From NCBI RefSeq assembly GCF_001591145.1, contig NZ_BCUF01000014.1, positions 1 to 64,000 of the forward strand: DNA of 64,000 nt. The letters run 5' to 3'. A model generated the notes under the pieces. That model was not told the origin of the DNA and did no database searches. It was given only the letters and a program-made list of their open reading frames with translations. Position 1 is the first letter of the stretch, and each line of letters opens with the position of its first letter. Below are positions 45,938 through 54,200 of this stretch, piece after piece. Both the position numbers and the translations under genes were made by a program. The stretch is from Vibrio harveyi NBRC 15634 = ATCC 14126 = KCTC 12724 (lineage in GTDB: Bacteria; Pseudomonadota; Gammaproteobacteria; Enterobacterales; Vibrionaceae).

Positions 45938-46083
45938 GGTGTTATCTCCATATTCGTTTTTATTAGCAGCGTTGTGAGGAGCTATTCCAAATAAGAATCG
46001 GAGATCTAAAGTTAATATTATTAGTTAATTAAGGAGATGAAATAGTGAGCGAAACTTGTCTTGTTTTAGAACAATTTACACCA

Positions 46084-46097
46084 GTGATCTCAATCAT
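46084..46097. promoter_or_regulatory. FNR-like site between nrfA and nrfB
   Basis: GTGAT-CTCA-ATCAT resembles the FNR consensus TTGAT-N4-ATCAA, with both halves matching four of five bases. It lies about 150 bp before nrfA. FNR control of nrf is well known in E. coli. Confidence 0.6.
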
Positions 46098-46110
46098 ATT
46101 TAGATTTATA

Positions 46111-46126
46111 TACCCCTAAAGGGGTA
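46111..46126. promoter_or_regulatory. NarP/NarL 7-2-7 site
   Basis: TACCCCTAAAGGGGTA is a perfect 7-2-7 inverted repeat of the NarL/NarP heptamer TACYYMT. NarP needs exactly this arrangement. It lies 13 bp past the FNR-like site. Confidence 0.8.
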
Positions 46127-46213
46127 GTGGTTAATGTCTTGTTTGATAAGGGGTTGGCTTTTTAACCATTTTAAAAATAGGGTGATTTAGTTCGCTTTTT
46201 GAACAGGTGTTTC

Positions 46214-46237
46214 TACCCCTTATGAATAATAGAGGTA
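46214..46237. promoter_or_regulatory. Second NarP/NarL heptamer pair, 7-10-7 spacing
   Basis: TACCCCT (46214-46220) and AGAGGTA (46231-46237) both match the heptamer consensus in inverted orientation, 10 bp apart. They lie about 150 bp before nrfB and may serve that side. Confidence 0.5.
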
Positions 46238-46387
46238 TTATAAATATAGGTTTAGCGTTGTGGCTTTCCGAAATAAGAATTGATGTCATTTGAAGATTTG
46301 GAAAATATCTTCAGAGGAAATTAATTGTCGCTCAAATAAATAGTTGAGAATAGTTATCAATTATTATCGAGCTAAGGAAAGAAAAAT

Positions 46388-46990
46388 ATGGGCAATATAA
46401 AATTGACCATAGAGACAATGCTGAAATTTCTCTTCATCCTTGCCATCTATGGTTTTACCATCGCCGCCCATGCGACTTCTTCAGAGCCAATTGATGGAGC
46501 TCAATCTGAGCGTCATCAAGTCGAGTTAATCCGTGACAGAGACTATAAATGTCTGCAATGTCACAAGGATGCCAAAGAGACTCTGAACCTTTCGCATGAT
46601 CCTCAAGCGTTACTCAGTCAGGGTAAACAGCTTAATTGCACCAACTGCCATAGTAATATCGGTCCTGACCATCGAGAAGGCGCGCCTGATGTAATCAAGT
46701 TTTCAGCGGCTCAATCGAAAGCGGTGCACGACAAAGTGTTCTTAGACCCAAGCTTGATCCTCAAAGCGAACAGCCAGTGTGTGGATTGTCATACACCAAC
46801 AAAGCTAAGAGAAAGCCACTGGACACATGATGTGCATGCTAAAAATCTCACTTGTTCAAATTGTCATGATGTACACGCCGCCAAAACTAAAGCGCTGTCG
46901 TACGACAGAAAGCAACTGATCAAACAGTGTGTGGATTGTCACTCTGAATTTGCCGTCAAACCTGAGCTCGCAAAAGAAGAGGAGAGATAG
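46388..46990 (+). CDS. nrfB: NrfB, pentaheme electron-donor cytochrome
   Basis: NrfB carries electrons from the NrfCD quinol dehydrogenase to NrfA in the periplasm. The 200-aa protein has a signal peptide (LKFLFILAIYGFTIAAHA) and five CxxCH motifs: CLQCH, CTNCH, CVDCH, CSNCH and CVDCH. It starts with ATG after AAGGAAAGAAAAAT. It is first of the plus-strand block nrfB-nrfC-nrfD-nrfE-dsbE-like-nrfF, with nrfC starting immediately after its stop. It is divergent from nrfA. Confidence 0.94.
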   Translation: MGNIKLTIETMLKFLFILAIYGFTIAAHATSSEPIDGAQSERHQVELIRDRDYKCLQCHKDAKETLNLSHDPQALLSQGKQLNCTNCHSNIGPDHREGAPDVIKFSAAQSKAVHDKVFLDPSLILKANSQCVDCHTPTKLRESHWTHDVHAKNLTCSNCHDVHAAKTKALSYDRKQLIKQCVDCHSEFAVKPELAKEEER

Positions 46991-46991
46991 C

Positions 46992-47678
46992 ATGAAATGT
47001 TCGAGAAGAAACTTTTTAGCCGGCAGCGGCGCATTGATATTGACCACGGGCGTTGCAGGCACCTCTGTTGTGAGCTCCTCTCTTTATGCCAGCGACAGTG
47101 AACAAGGTAAACGTTTAGGTATGGTGCATGATGAGAACGCTTGTATTGGGTGTACCGCCTGTACTGATGCCTGTAGAGAAGTAAATAAGGTGCCTGATGG
47201 CGTGACACGCCTTAAAATTCACCGTGGTGAACCGATTGGTGAATTTCCTGACGTGGAGTATCAGTTCACTCGAGAGTCCTGCCAGCATTGTGATAACCCT
47301 CCTTGTGTATATGTATGCCCAACAGGGGCTGCCTATAAAGATGAAGCGACTGGTATTGTCGATGTACACAAGGAAAAGTGTGTCGGTTGTGGTTACTGTC
47401 TTGCTGCTTGTCCTTATCAAGTGCGTTTCTTTAATCCCGTCGACCATTCTGCGGACAAATGTAACTTCTGTAGAGATACCAATTTAGCGCAAGGTAAACA
47501 ACCGGCTTGTGTTGAATCTTGCCCAACTAAGGCGCTGATATTTGGCGATCTGAACGATCCAACGAGTGACGTGAGTAAAGCGATAGATAGCCATGTGGTG
47601 TACCGCGATAAATCACATTTGGGTACGCAACCTAAGCTGTACAAAATTCCGCATAGTAAAGGGGAGGTGTCATCATGA
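46992..47678 (+). CDS. nrfC: NrfC, 4Fe-4S ferredoxin subunit of the nitrite reductase complex
   Basis: NrfC is an exported ferredoxin that passes electrons from quinol (via NrfD) to NrfB. The 228-aa protein has a Tat signal with twin arginine (CSRRNFLAGSGALILTTGV). It carries four [4Fe-4S] cysteine clusters: CIGCTACTDAC, CQHCDNPPCVYVC, CVGCGYCLAAC and CNFC...CVESC. The ATG at 46992, one base after the nrfB stop, is preferred because it has GAGGAGAG upstream and gives the Tat signal; a longer in-frame start at 46929 overlaps nrfB. Overlaps nrfD by 4 bp. Confidence 0.95.
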   Translation: MKCSRRNFLAGSGALILTTGVAGTSVVSSSLYASDSEQGKRLGMVHDENACIGCTACTDACREVNKVPDGVTRLKIHRGEPIGEFPDVEYQFTRESCQHCDNPPCVYVCPTGAAYKDEATGIVDVHKEKCVGCGYCLAACPYQVRFFNPVDHSADKCNFCRDTNLAQGKQPACVESCPTKALIFGDLNDPTSDVSKAIDSHVVYRDKSHLGTQPKLYKIPHSKGEVSS

Positions 47679-48646
47679 ACGGCTTTGAAAGTGCTTTCCA
47701 TTTTGACTCGTTAGTCTGGGATTGGATCATCGCGATTTACTTATTCTTAGCGGGCATGTCGGCTGGAGCTGTGATGATCGCGCTCTATCTTAAGCGCAAA
47801 GTCATTGAAGGTGATCCGGCGAATAATGGCATCATGAAAGCAATGGCTTGGCTAGCACCATTTGGCATTATCTCGGGCTTAGTGATTTTGATTTTCCACT
47901 TAACCAAACCTCTCGAGTTTTGGAAGATCATGATTTACTACAACCCGACGTCAGTTATGTCGATGGGCGTCATCCTGTTCCAAGTCTATATGATTGTTTT
48001 GTTCGTGTGGATTGGCACTATTTTCCGTCATCAAATCATCCGTTTTTGTGAAGGAAAATTGCCGAGCAAATTGCTCGATTTGGCGGATACTGTCTTGATC
48101 AAAGCAGGTAAAGCGAATAATGCCGTAGAATTGTTCTTAGGTTTCTTGGCGATTGTACTCGCGGCATACACAGGCTTCTTATTGTCTGCACTCAAGACTT
48201 ACCCAATGCTCAACAACCCAGTGCTACCAATCTTGTTCCTATTTTCAAGTTTGTCTTCCGGTGCTGCGGCCAGTTTGATGTTTGGTATCTTGGTATTTAA
48301 AGAACCAACAAGCAGTCCTAGTGTGTCATGGGTACACGGATTTGAACGCCCAGTCGTATTGTTTGAGTTGTTTGTCCTAGTTACCTTCTTTACCGGACTG
48401 ATCTTCAGCGGTGGTCAGAACGAAGTCGCGGCTTGGAATGCGATATCGACGGGTTTTTGGGCACAATGGTTCTGGGGAGGCGTGATCCTCATCGGCATGT
48501 TAATGCCTTTGACGCTCAATTGGTTAACGCCTGCCGAAGTTCGTCACAAAGGTGGCTATGTGTTCGTAGTGACTTCTTTGAGTTTGGTTGGGGTATTGAT
48601 GCTTCGTACCTTCATTCTCTATGCCGGTCAAATGACCATCGTATAA
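47675..48646 (+). CDS. nrfD: NrfD, quinol-oxidising membrane subunit
   Basis: NrfD is the integral membrane partner that oxidises menaquinol for NrfC. The 323-aa protein has about eight transmembrane helices (for example AIYLFLAGMSAGAVMIALYL and FLAIVLAAYTGFLLSAL), the NrfD/PsrC family pattern. It overlaps the nrfC stop by 4 bp (ATGA) and nrfE starts 11 bp after its stop. Located in the middle of the nrf operon. Confidence 0.95.
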   Translation: MNGFESAFHFDSLVWDWIIAIYLFLAGMSAGAVMIALYLKRKVIEGDPANNGIMKAMAWLAPFGIISGLVILIFHLTKPLEFWKIMIYYNPTSVMSMGVILFQVYMIVLFVWIGTIFRHQIIRFCEGKLPSKLLDLADTVLIKAGKANNAVELFLGFLAIVLAAYTGFLLSALKTYPMLNNPVLPILFLFSSLSSGAAASLMFGILVFKEPTSSPSVSWVHGFERPVVLFELFVLVTFFTGLIFSGGQNEVAAWNAISTGFWAQWFWGGVILIGMLMPLTLNWLTPAEVRHKGGYVFVVTSLSLVGVLMLRTFILYAGQMTIV

Positions 48647-48656
48647 AGGAGGAAAA

Positions 48657-50564
48657 ATGGAGGCTGAGCTGGGATTTTTCTTATTGATACTGGTCGGTGT
48701 CGCATCGACTTGTACGGCATTATTGCATTGGATGAGGCGCGCCATGAATAAGAAGGTGGTATTGCCCCATCAAATAGCGATGTCACACATCATCAGCTTA
48801 GCCTCTTTAGTTTGTTTAACCCTATTGATCATCAGTTTTATTCAGGACAACTTCGCCTTAGAGTACGTGGTCACTCATTCTAATAGCCAATTGCCCATGG
48901 CATTTAAAATTGCTGCCGCATGGGGAGGACACCAAGGCTCGATGTTGTTTTGGGTGGTCACGTTAAGTCTTTGGGCTTCCTACATAGCACGCAAGTTACC
49001 TATTAGTGGGCAATACGCCGCTGATTGTTTAGGTATTATGAATATTCTGATTGCGGTGTTTGCGTGGTTTACACTCCTTACGTCTAATCCATTTGAATAC
49101 GCGCAAGAGTTGGCTACACAAGGGCGGGATTTGAATCCGATGTTGCAAGACGTAGGGCTGATTATTCATCCACCTTTGCTGTATTTGGGCTACGTTGGTT
49201 ATGCGGCAATTTTGGCATTTGCTCTAGCGGCGCTGTTAGGTCCGCGACCAATTCATGAATGGTATAACGCAGCACGTGGTCCAGTACTTTTTGCTTGGGG
49301 CACTCTCACGTTGGGTATCATCGTTGGGTCTTGGTGGGCTTATAACGAACTTGGATGGGGTGGCTGGTGGTTCTGGGACCCAGTAGAAAATGCGTCGTTG
49401 CTTCCTTGGCTAACTGGTAGTGCGTTACTTCATAGTGGGGTCATTGCGACGAGAAACAAGGGGGCAATTTGGAGCACTTATGCGTTAGCTTTTGCAACAT
49501 TCAGCTTAAGTATTCTCGGCACATTTGTGGTGCGTTCTGGTGTGCTCACTTCGGTGCATGCATTTGCTGTAGATCCAACCAAAGGTCTTGTATTGCTTAG
49601 CGTGCTGTGTCTGCTAGTGATTGTGACTTTTGCCTTGCTTATCACCAAAGGCGAACATATCGCCCGTTTTCAACTTCGCACATTAACCAGCCGAGCCTAC
49701 ACCGTTTATTTTGCAATTGGATTGCTCGTTATGACGACAGCAATCGTCTTTCTCGGCACCTTTTACCCTATGCTTTATCAACTCTTGGGGTTGGGGAATA
49801 TTTCAGTAGGAGCACCGTATTTTAACAGCCTTATCTTCCCTTTAAGCCTGCTAGCGCTCGTTGCTCTTGCGCTAATGCCCATACTGAAATGGAGTAAAGG
49901 CATCAATCAGACGATGGCTTCCCAAACCGGAACTGCAGGCGCGATCTCGTTTGTTGTCGGGTGTGCTTTTATCTTTACTGTCGACGTTATTCATCTGACA
50001 AGCCTTATCACGCTAGTATTGTCAACGTGGGTCGGAGTGTCACATGCCTTAATGCTATTTAAAACAGAAAATAGACGTTTGCGGTTACCAATGGTGTTTG
50101 CGCATATTGGCTTTGCGGTAGCATGTTGCGGAGCTGTGTTTAATAGTGACTATTCATATGAATATAATCTGCGTGTAGAAGCGGGTACTACGTATCAAAG
50201 AGCTGATATTAGCATCGACTATCATGGGATAGAGTGGCGAGTAGGTCCAAACTACACCGCCGAGCAAGGAATGATCGATCTGCGCCTTGAGGACGGTAGC
50301 CGTCTCAACTTTACGCCAGAGAAACGCCATTACCCTGTGCGAGTGATGAATATGACCGAACCAGCGATTCGCTCGCGGTGGTATGGGGATTACTATGTGA
50401 CGTTAGGTGATAAAGTCGATATTCATGCTTATGCGATTAAAGTGCAGTATCGGGCTGGGATCTGGTGGATCTGGATCGGCGGCATTCTAGCGGTGCTAGG
50501 TATGTGCACGACATTAATGACGAAAAGAAAAGAGGCATTCAATGCGACCGAGAAATACGCTTAA
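48657..50564 (+). CDS. nrfE: NrfE, CcmF-like heme lyase
   Basis: NrfE is a paralogue of CcmF which, with NrfF and NrfG, attaches heme to the CXXCK site of NrfA. The 635-aa membrane protein has many helices and two signatures: AAWGGHQGSMLFWV and the WWD-type NELGWGGWWFWDPVENASLL. A periplasmic domain near the C-terminus (residues ~500-590) precedes the last helix. ATG follows AAAGGAGGAAAA, a strong ribosome-binding site. The dsbE-like gene begins 22 bp before its end. Confidence 0.95.
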   Translation: MEAELGFFLLILVGVASTCTALLHWMRRAMNKKVVLPHQIAMSHIISLASLVCLTLLIISFIQDNFALEYVVTHSNSQLPMAFKIAAAWGGHQGSMLFWVVTLSLWASYIARKLPISGQYAADCLGIMNILIAVFAWFTLLTSNPFEYAQELATQGRDLNPMLQDVGLIIHPPLLYLGYVGYAAILAFALAALLGPRPIHEWYNAARGPVLFAWGTLTLGIIVGSWWAYNELGWGGWWFWDPVENASLLPWLTGSALLHSGVIATRNKGAIWSTYALAFATFSLSILGTFVVRSGVLTSVHAFAVDPTKGLVLLSVLCLLVIVTFALLITKGEHIARFQLRTLTSRAYTVYFAIGLLVMTTAIVFLGTFYPMLYQLLGLGNISVGAPYFNSLIFPLSLLALVALALMPILKWSKGINQTMASQTGTAGAISFVVGCAFIFTVDVIHLTSLITLVLSTWVGVSHALMLFKTENRRLRLPMVFAHIGFAVACCGAVFNSDYSYEYNLRVEAGTTYQRADISIDYHGIEWRVGPNYTAEQGMIDLRLEDGSRLNFTPEKRHYPVRVMNMTEPAIRSRWYGDYYVTLGDKVDIHAYAIKVQYRAGIWWIWIGGILAVLGMCTTLMTKRKEAFNATEKYA

Positions 50565-51075
50565 ACTAGTAGGGTTAGTCGCGAGTGTGATTGCATTTGC
50601 TGTTGTAGCGACTATCGCGTTATCAGATAGACCGAATGTCGAATTGTCTCAGCAGCGCAATTTATCCATCCCTGAATTTACCGCCACGTCTTTACTTTCG
50701 GGTAATGACGTCACTCAGCAAGTTTTTAAAAAGGAACAGTATAAATTACTGAATGTTTGGGCATCTTGGTGCGGCATATGCAAGCGTGAACATGAAGAAT
50801 TATTGCAACTTGCTGAGCTTGGTGTCGTTATTATTGGACTGAATTATCGAGACAACGATCAAGCTGCTCGTGAATATTTGAGCTCTAAACGAAATCCATA
50901 CACAGAGGTGATCAGTGATCCAAATGGTAGGCTTGCAGTTGAGCTAGGGGTTATTGGAACACCAGAAACGTATTTGATTGATCAAAATGGCAGGGTGTTG
51001 ATCAAATATCGAGGTGAGTTAACTTCGGATAAATGGAACGATATATTTTCAGGTTATTTGAATGTTTCGATTTAA
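50542..51075 (+). CDS. DsbE/CcmG-like thiol:disulfide interchange protein
   Basis: A membrane-anchored periplasmic thioredoxin-like protein of 177 aa. One N-terminal helix (LVGLVASVIAFAVVATIAL) anchors it, and the thioredoxin domain has the CxxC motif in WASWCGICKREHEELL and a cis-Pro region LGVIGTPETYLID. It would reduce the apocytochrome heme-site cysteines before NrfEF ligation. In nrf operons this gene is often called nrfX or dsbE. It overlaps both nrfE and nrfF by about 20 and 14 bp. Confidence 0.9.
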   Translation: MRPRNTLKLVGLVASVIAFAVVATIALSDRPNVELSQQRNLSIPEFTATSLLSGNDVTQQVFKKEQYKLLNVWASWCGICKREHEELLQLAELGVVIIGLNYRDNDQAAREYLSSKRNPYTEVISDPNGRLAVELGVIGTPETYLIDQNGRVLIKYRGELTSDKWNDIFSGYLNVSI

Positions 51076-51472
51076 TTATCTATTTCTCATGCTAGTCACG
51101 TTTGCGTTATTTTCTTCTTCGCTAAAGAGTGAAGAAATTGTGCAGAATGTTGATCTGTTTGAGTTTCATTCTATTGAACTGCAACAACGTGCAACGAGAT
51201 TAGCCAAGACATTACGCTGTCCGCAGTGTCAGAACCAAAACTTAGTTGAGTCAAACGCGCAGGCTGCAAAAGACCTGCGTTTGAAAGTGTATACCATGGT
51301 GAATGAAGGCCATTCAGATCAAGAAGTGAAAGATTATTTGGTGACTCGTTATGGGAATATTGTTCTATATAAACCACCATTTAATTATTCTACTGCCATG
51401 CTGTGGATCCTTCCGGCGTTATTTTTGATCTTTTTTGTCCTATATTCGATCCGAATGATAAGGCGTGATTAA
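51062..51472 (+). CDS. nrfF: NrfF, CcmH-like maturation protein
   Basis: NrfF is a CcmH paralogue that forms a complex with NrfE and NrfG for heme insertion into NrfA. The 136-aa protein has a signal/anchor segment (YLFLMLVTFALFSSSL), the conserved LRCPQCQNQNLVESNA motif with two Cys, and a C-terminal transmembrane helix. It overlaps the dsbE-like gene by 14 bp and ends the plus-strand nrf operon. Confidence 0.93.
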   Translation: MFRFNYLFLMLVTFALFSSSLKSEEIVQNVDLFEFHSIELQQRATRLAKTLRCPQCQNQNLVESNAQAAKDLRLKVYTMVNEGHSDQEVKDYLVTRYGNIVLYKPPFNYSTAMLWILPALFLIFFVLYSIRMIRRD

Positions 51473-51608
51473 TGTGACCGTTATTCCACTATTAAAAATA
51501 AATTGTGCACATAACAAACAGAATGTTATCATTTTCTCGAATTTATGAATGCTCCAGCGAATAGCAAACGATATAAATTGAGCTGGAGGAGTAATAAAGA
51601 ATGAATAG

Positions 51609-51794
51609 GTGTACGCAGTGGATTCAGTTATAACGCAATTAAAAAAGGACTTTTATTCGCAGATTCGTGCATTGCAGTCACCGAAACTGCCTCAAGTCAC
51701 TTCATCTCTCGCGGTGTTGACCGACGAGGAAATTCAAGAACTCGAAGCGGTCTGGATTGAGCTCGCCGTGTGGAAGCGAAGCCAAACGCATTGA
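51609..51794 (+). CDS. Small hypothetical protein, about 58-61 aa
   Basis: I do not recognise this protein. It is short and acidic-amphipathic, with a predicted helix at the C-terminal half (TDEEIQELEAVWIELAVW). Starts are GTG at 51609 (61 aa) or GTG at 51618 (58 aa). The very good Shine-Dalgarno GGAGGAG (51585-51591) is 9 nt before a different ATG at 51601, which opens a ten-codon frame ending at 51633. The small protein may therefore depend on coupling to that leader, or its start may be elsewhere. A terminator lies 26 bp past its stop, which supports a real transcript. Confidence 0.5.
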   Translation: MYAVDSVITQLKKDFYSQIRALQSPKLPQVTSSLAVLTDEEIQELEAVWIELAVWKRSQTH

Positions 51795-51819
51795 ATGCCA
51801 GATTTTAATAACTCTTTCT

Positions 51820-51851
51820 AAACCCCAGGCAAATATGTCTGGGGTTTTTTT
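51820..51851 (+). terminator. Terminator after the small gene
   Basis: AACCCCAG and CTGGGGTT pair over 8 bp with a 10-nt loop followed by TTTTT. Confidence 0.85.
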
Positions 51852-51865
51852 ATTGTAGTTCGTCA

Positions 51866-51888
51866 TAAATGTTATATTATAACAATTG
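51866..51888. promoter_or_regulatory. Zur box upstream of ribA
   Basis: The 23-bp palindrome is centred on TGTTATATTATAACA. It matches 20 of 22 defined bases of the E. coli Zur consensus. It lies about 190 bp before ribA and overlaps a possible -10. Zur would repress this ribA when zinc is plentiful. Confidence 0.75.
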
Positions 51889-52073
51889 TAAAGTCGGCTA
51901 GCGGGTGTTGTTCCGATAGGATTTCCAAGCTTGTCACACATAAGAATAGGGCTCGTTGTGATCTCAACATTGAAAAATGCGGTATCAATCCCCATAGTTG
52001 AAGAGCAAATGAGAACAATCCCATGAATGCAATAACGAACATGCATCAAGCAATAAATCGAGTGAGTGTAGAT

Positions 52074-52670
52074 ATGGCGGAAGTACGTGCCAGAGTAGAT
52101 TTTAAAGTCGGGGCTAACAGTAACATTGATGCCGAAATCCTGTCTTTTCGCGGTCTGAAGACGGATAAAGAGCATGTAGCAATTATCTTTAAGCAAGCAG
52201 ACCAAACACAAGACATGCCTTTAGTACGCATGCACTCTGAGTGTCTGACTGGTGATGTGTTCCACTCTTCACGCTGTGACTGTGGCGAGCAATTGGAAGA
52301 AACCATCAACCGAATGGGTGAGTCAGGTGGCATTATCTTATATCTTCGCCAAGAAGGTCGCGGGATCGGTTTGTACAACAAAATTGATGCGTACCGTTTA
52401 CAAAGCCAGGGTATGAACACATATGAAGCCAACAACCACCTAGGCTTTGATGATGACTTGCGCGATTTCACCGAAGCGGCACAAATGCTTGAGGCGTTAG
52501 GGGTTGGAAAAATCCGTCTCGTAACTAATAACCCTAAAAAAATCCGTGAGTTATCGGAATACGGAATTGAAATTACAGAGGTTGTCAACACTTCAGCGCA
52601 CATTAAAGATGGCAATGAAAATTATCTTAAAGCAAAGGTTTCACACGGGAAACACCACCTAAAGGTTTAA
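52074..52670 (+). CDS. ribA: GTP cyclohydrolase II
   Basis: RibA opens the GTP ring, the first step of riboflavin synthesis, and uses zinc. With ATG at 52074 the protein is 198 aa, the usual length. An earlier in-frame ATG at 52023 would add 17 residues and has no better ribosome-binding site. The zinc ligands are the three Cys in [18 protein letters not shown], the catalytic loop is [15 protein letters not shown] and the GTP-binding strand is [11 protein letters not shown]. It is probably a second ribA beside the riboflavin-operon gene, which is not in this window. The upstream Zur box implies zinc control. It ends at a terminator, and irpA follows. Confidence 0.93.
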   Translation: MAEVRARVDFKVGANSNIDAEILSFRGLKTDKEHVAIIFKQADQTQDMPLVRMHSECLTGDVFHSSRCDCGEQLEETINRMGESGGIILYLRQEGRGIGLYNKIDAYRLQSQGMNTYEANNHLGFDDDLRDFTEAAQMLEALGVGKIRLVTNNPKKIRELSEYGIEITEVVNTSAHIKDGNENYLKAKVSHGKHHLKV

Positions 52671-52702
52671 TCTTAAAGATAAATTTGACAATAATGACTG
52701 TT

Positions 52703-52731
52703 AAAGGCCTCATTTTTATGAGGCTTTTTTT
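52703..52731 (+). terminator. ribA terminator
   Basis: GCCTCAT and ATGAGGC pair with a TTTT loop followed by seven T, about 35 bp past the ribA stop. Confidence 0.85.
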
Positions 52732-52781
52732 GTATCTGGAGTTGCAAATAAATTGTAAATTTGTATTATCTCGGGACAAAA

Positions 52782-52804
52782 GTGCAAATAAGAATAATTA
52801 GCAC
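52782..52804. promoter_or_regulatory. Fur-box-like palindrome upstream of irpA
   Basis: The inverted repeat has GTGC and GCAC ends around AAATAAGAATAATTA. About 13 of 19 bases match the Fur consensus. It lies about 40 bp before the irpA start. Iron control fits with the IrpA family. Confidence 0.55.
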
Positions 52805-52845
52805 TACCAATACGATAATTAAAATGCTCAACAAGGATGCTTCAG

Positions 52846-54108
52846 ATGAATGCAAAAACAGTATTAGTCCAATCTATTGCTGCATCACTCCTCATTGCCA
52901 GTGGTTCTACGGTTGCTGCGACAGTAACTAAACAACAAGTGGTCGAACATTATGCTGACGTGGCACACGCCGTGTTCGCTGATTCTGTGACTACAGCGAA
53001 AACACTCGACGTAAAAATCGATGAGTTTCTTAAATCCCCATCAGCGAAAAAGCTTGAAGAAGTTAAACAAGCTTGGCTTGACGCTCGCGTACCATACCAA
53101 CAGTCTGAAGTTTTCCGTTTTGGTAACGCAATCGTCGATGATTGGGAAGGTCAGCTTAACGCATGGCCGCTCGATGAAGGTCTGATTGACTATGTCGCTT
53201 CCGATTACCAATATGAGCTTGGTAACGAAGGTGCTGCAGCAAATATCATCGCAAACACAAACCTACAAATTGGTGCGTCTAAGCTAGACGTTTCAAAAAT
53301 TACACCAGAGTTGCTAGCGGATCTAAACGAAGTGGGTGGCTCTGAAGCAAACGTTGCTTCTGGTTACCACGCGATTGAATTCCTACTTTGGGGCCAAGAT
53401 CTAAATGGCACAAATGCGGGTGCGGGTCAGCGTGCTTATACTGACTTTGTGGTTGGTTCTGAATGTACGAATGATCATTGTGACCGTCGTGGTGAGTACC
53501 TAAAAGCGGCTGCAGATCTGTTGGTTCAGGATCTTGAGTGGATGGAGAAGCAGTGGTCTTCGGAAGTAAAAGGTAATTACCGTGAAGAGCTTCTAAGCGA
53601 ATCTGCGGATAATGGTCTTCGTAAGATGTTGTTCGGCATGGGCTCTCTGTCTCTAGGTGAACTAGCGGGCGAACGTATGAAAGTAGCGCTAGAGGCAAAC
53701 TCTACTGAAGATGAGCACGATTGTTTCTCAGACAACACGCATAACTCTCATTACTACAATGAGCAAGGCATCTACAACGTTTACACAGGTACGTACAAAG
53801 GTGTTGACGGAAAAGAACTGTCTGGTCCAAGTATTGCGGATTTAGTCGCTCAAAAAGACAAACAAGCGGCAAAAGAGATCCAAAAGCAGTTTGATACAAC
53901 ACGTAGCCAAGTGGGCGAGCTGGTTACTTCTGCAGAGAAGAATAACCAACACTTTGACCAGTTGATCGCAGCTGGTAATACGCAAGGCAATGCGTTAGTC
54001 AATGACACGATTATGTCATTGGTAGCTCAAACAGGTGCGATTGAGCGAGCGGCGAACATCGTCGGTATCGACAGCTTAAGCCCTGATACTGCTGATCACG
54101 AGTTTTAA
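52846..54108 (+). CDS. irpA: IrpA, imelysin-family iron-regulated protein
   Basis: IrpA is an imelysin (M75-like, insulin-cleaving membrane-protease) family protein of the periplasm, which takes part in iron acquisition in a way not well defined. The 420-aa protein begins with a signal peptide (ending GSTVAA) and contains the imelysin motif GYHAIEFLLWGQ (GxHxxE). Only AAGGATGC precedes the ATG at 52846, at correct spacing; an ATG three codons earlier is too close. The gene is preceded by a Fur-type box. Downstream are the di-heme and imelysin genes, an order known in V. cholerae. Confidence 0.9.
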   Translation: MNAKTVLVQSIAASLLIASGSTVAATVTKQQVVEHYADVAHAVFADSVTTAKTLDVKIDEFLKSPSAKKLEEVKQAWLDARVPYQQSEVFRFGNAIVDDWEGQLNAWPLDEGLIDYVASDYQYELGNEGAAANIIANTNLQIGASKLDVSKITPELLADLNEVGGSEANVASGYHAIEFLLWGQDLNGTNAGAGQRAYTDFVVGSECTNDHCDRRGEYLKAAADLLVQDLEWMEKQWSSEVKGNYREELLSESADNGLRKMLFGMGSLSLGELAGERMKVALEANSTEDEHDCFSDNTHNSHYYNEQGIYNVYTGTYKGVDGKELSGPSIADLVAQKDKQAAKEIQKQFDTTRSQVGELVTSAEKNNQHFDQLIAAGNTQGNALVNDTIMSLVAQTGAIERAANIVGIDSLSPDTADHEF

Positions 54109-54128
54109 TAAGAAAACCATAATAAATA

Positions 54129-54151
54129 AGGGCTCTTTGTGAGCCCTTTTG
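54129..54151 (+). terminator. Terminator after irpA
   Basis: AAGGGCTC and GAGCCCTT pair over 8 bp with a 5-nt loop and TTTT, 20 bp past the irpA stop. The following genes may still be reached by read-through. Confidence 0.8.
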
Positions 54152-54200
54152 CCGTTTGAGCTCGTTGTTATCACACCTGTCGTATTAGTAGAGCAATGAT

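Noticed and set aside
46280..46293. Second FNR site near nrfB
   Set aside because: TTGAT-N4 is followed by a poor second half (TTTGA), so I did not call it.
51889..52073. FMN riboswitch before ribA
   Set aside because: The conserved FMN-element blocks are not present in the leader; the Zur box explains control better.
51702..52211. 169-codon minus-strand frame over the ribA promoter region
   Set aside because: It runs antisense to the small gene, the Zur box and the start of ribA; low-complexity match to real codon use.
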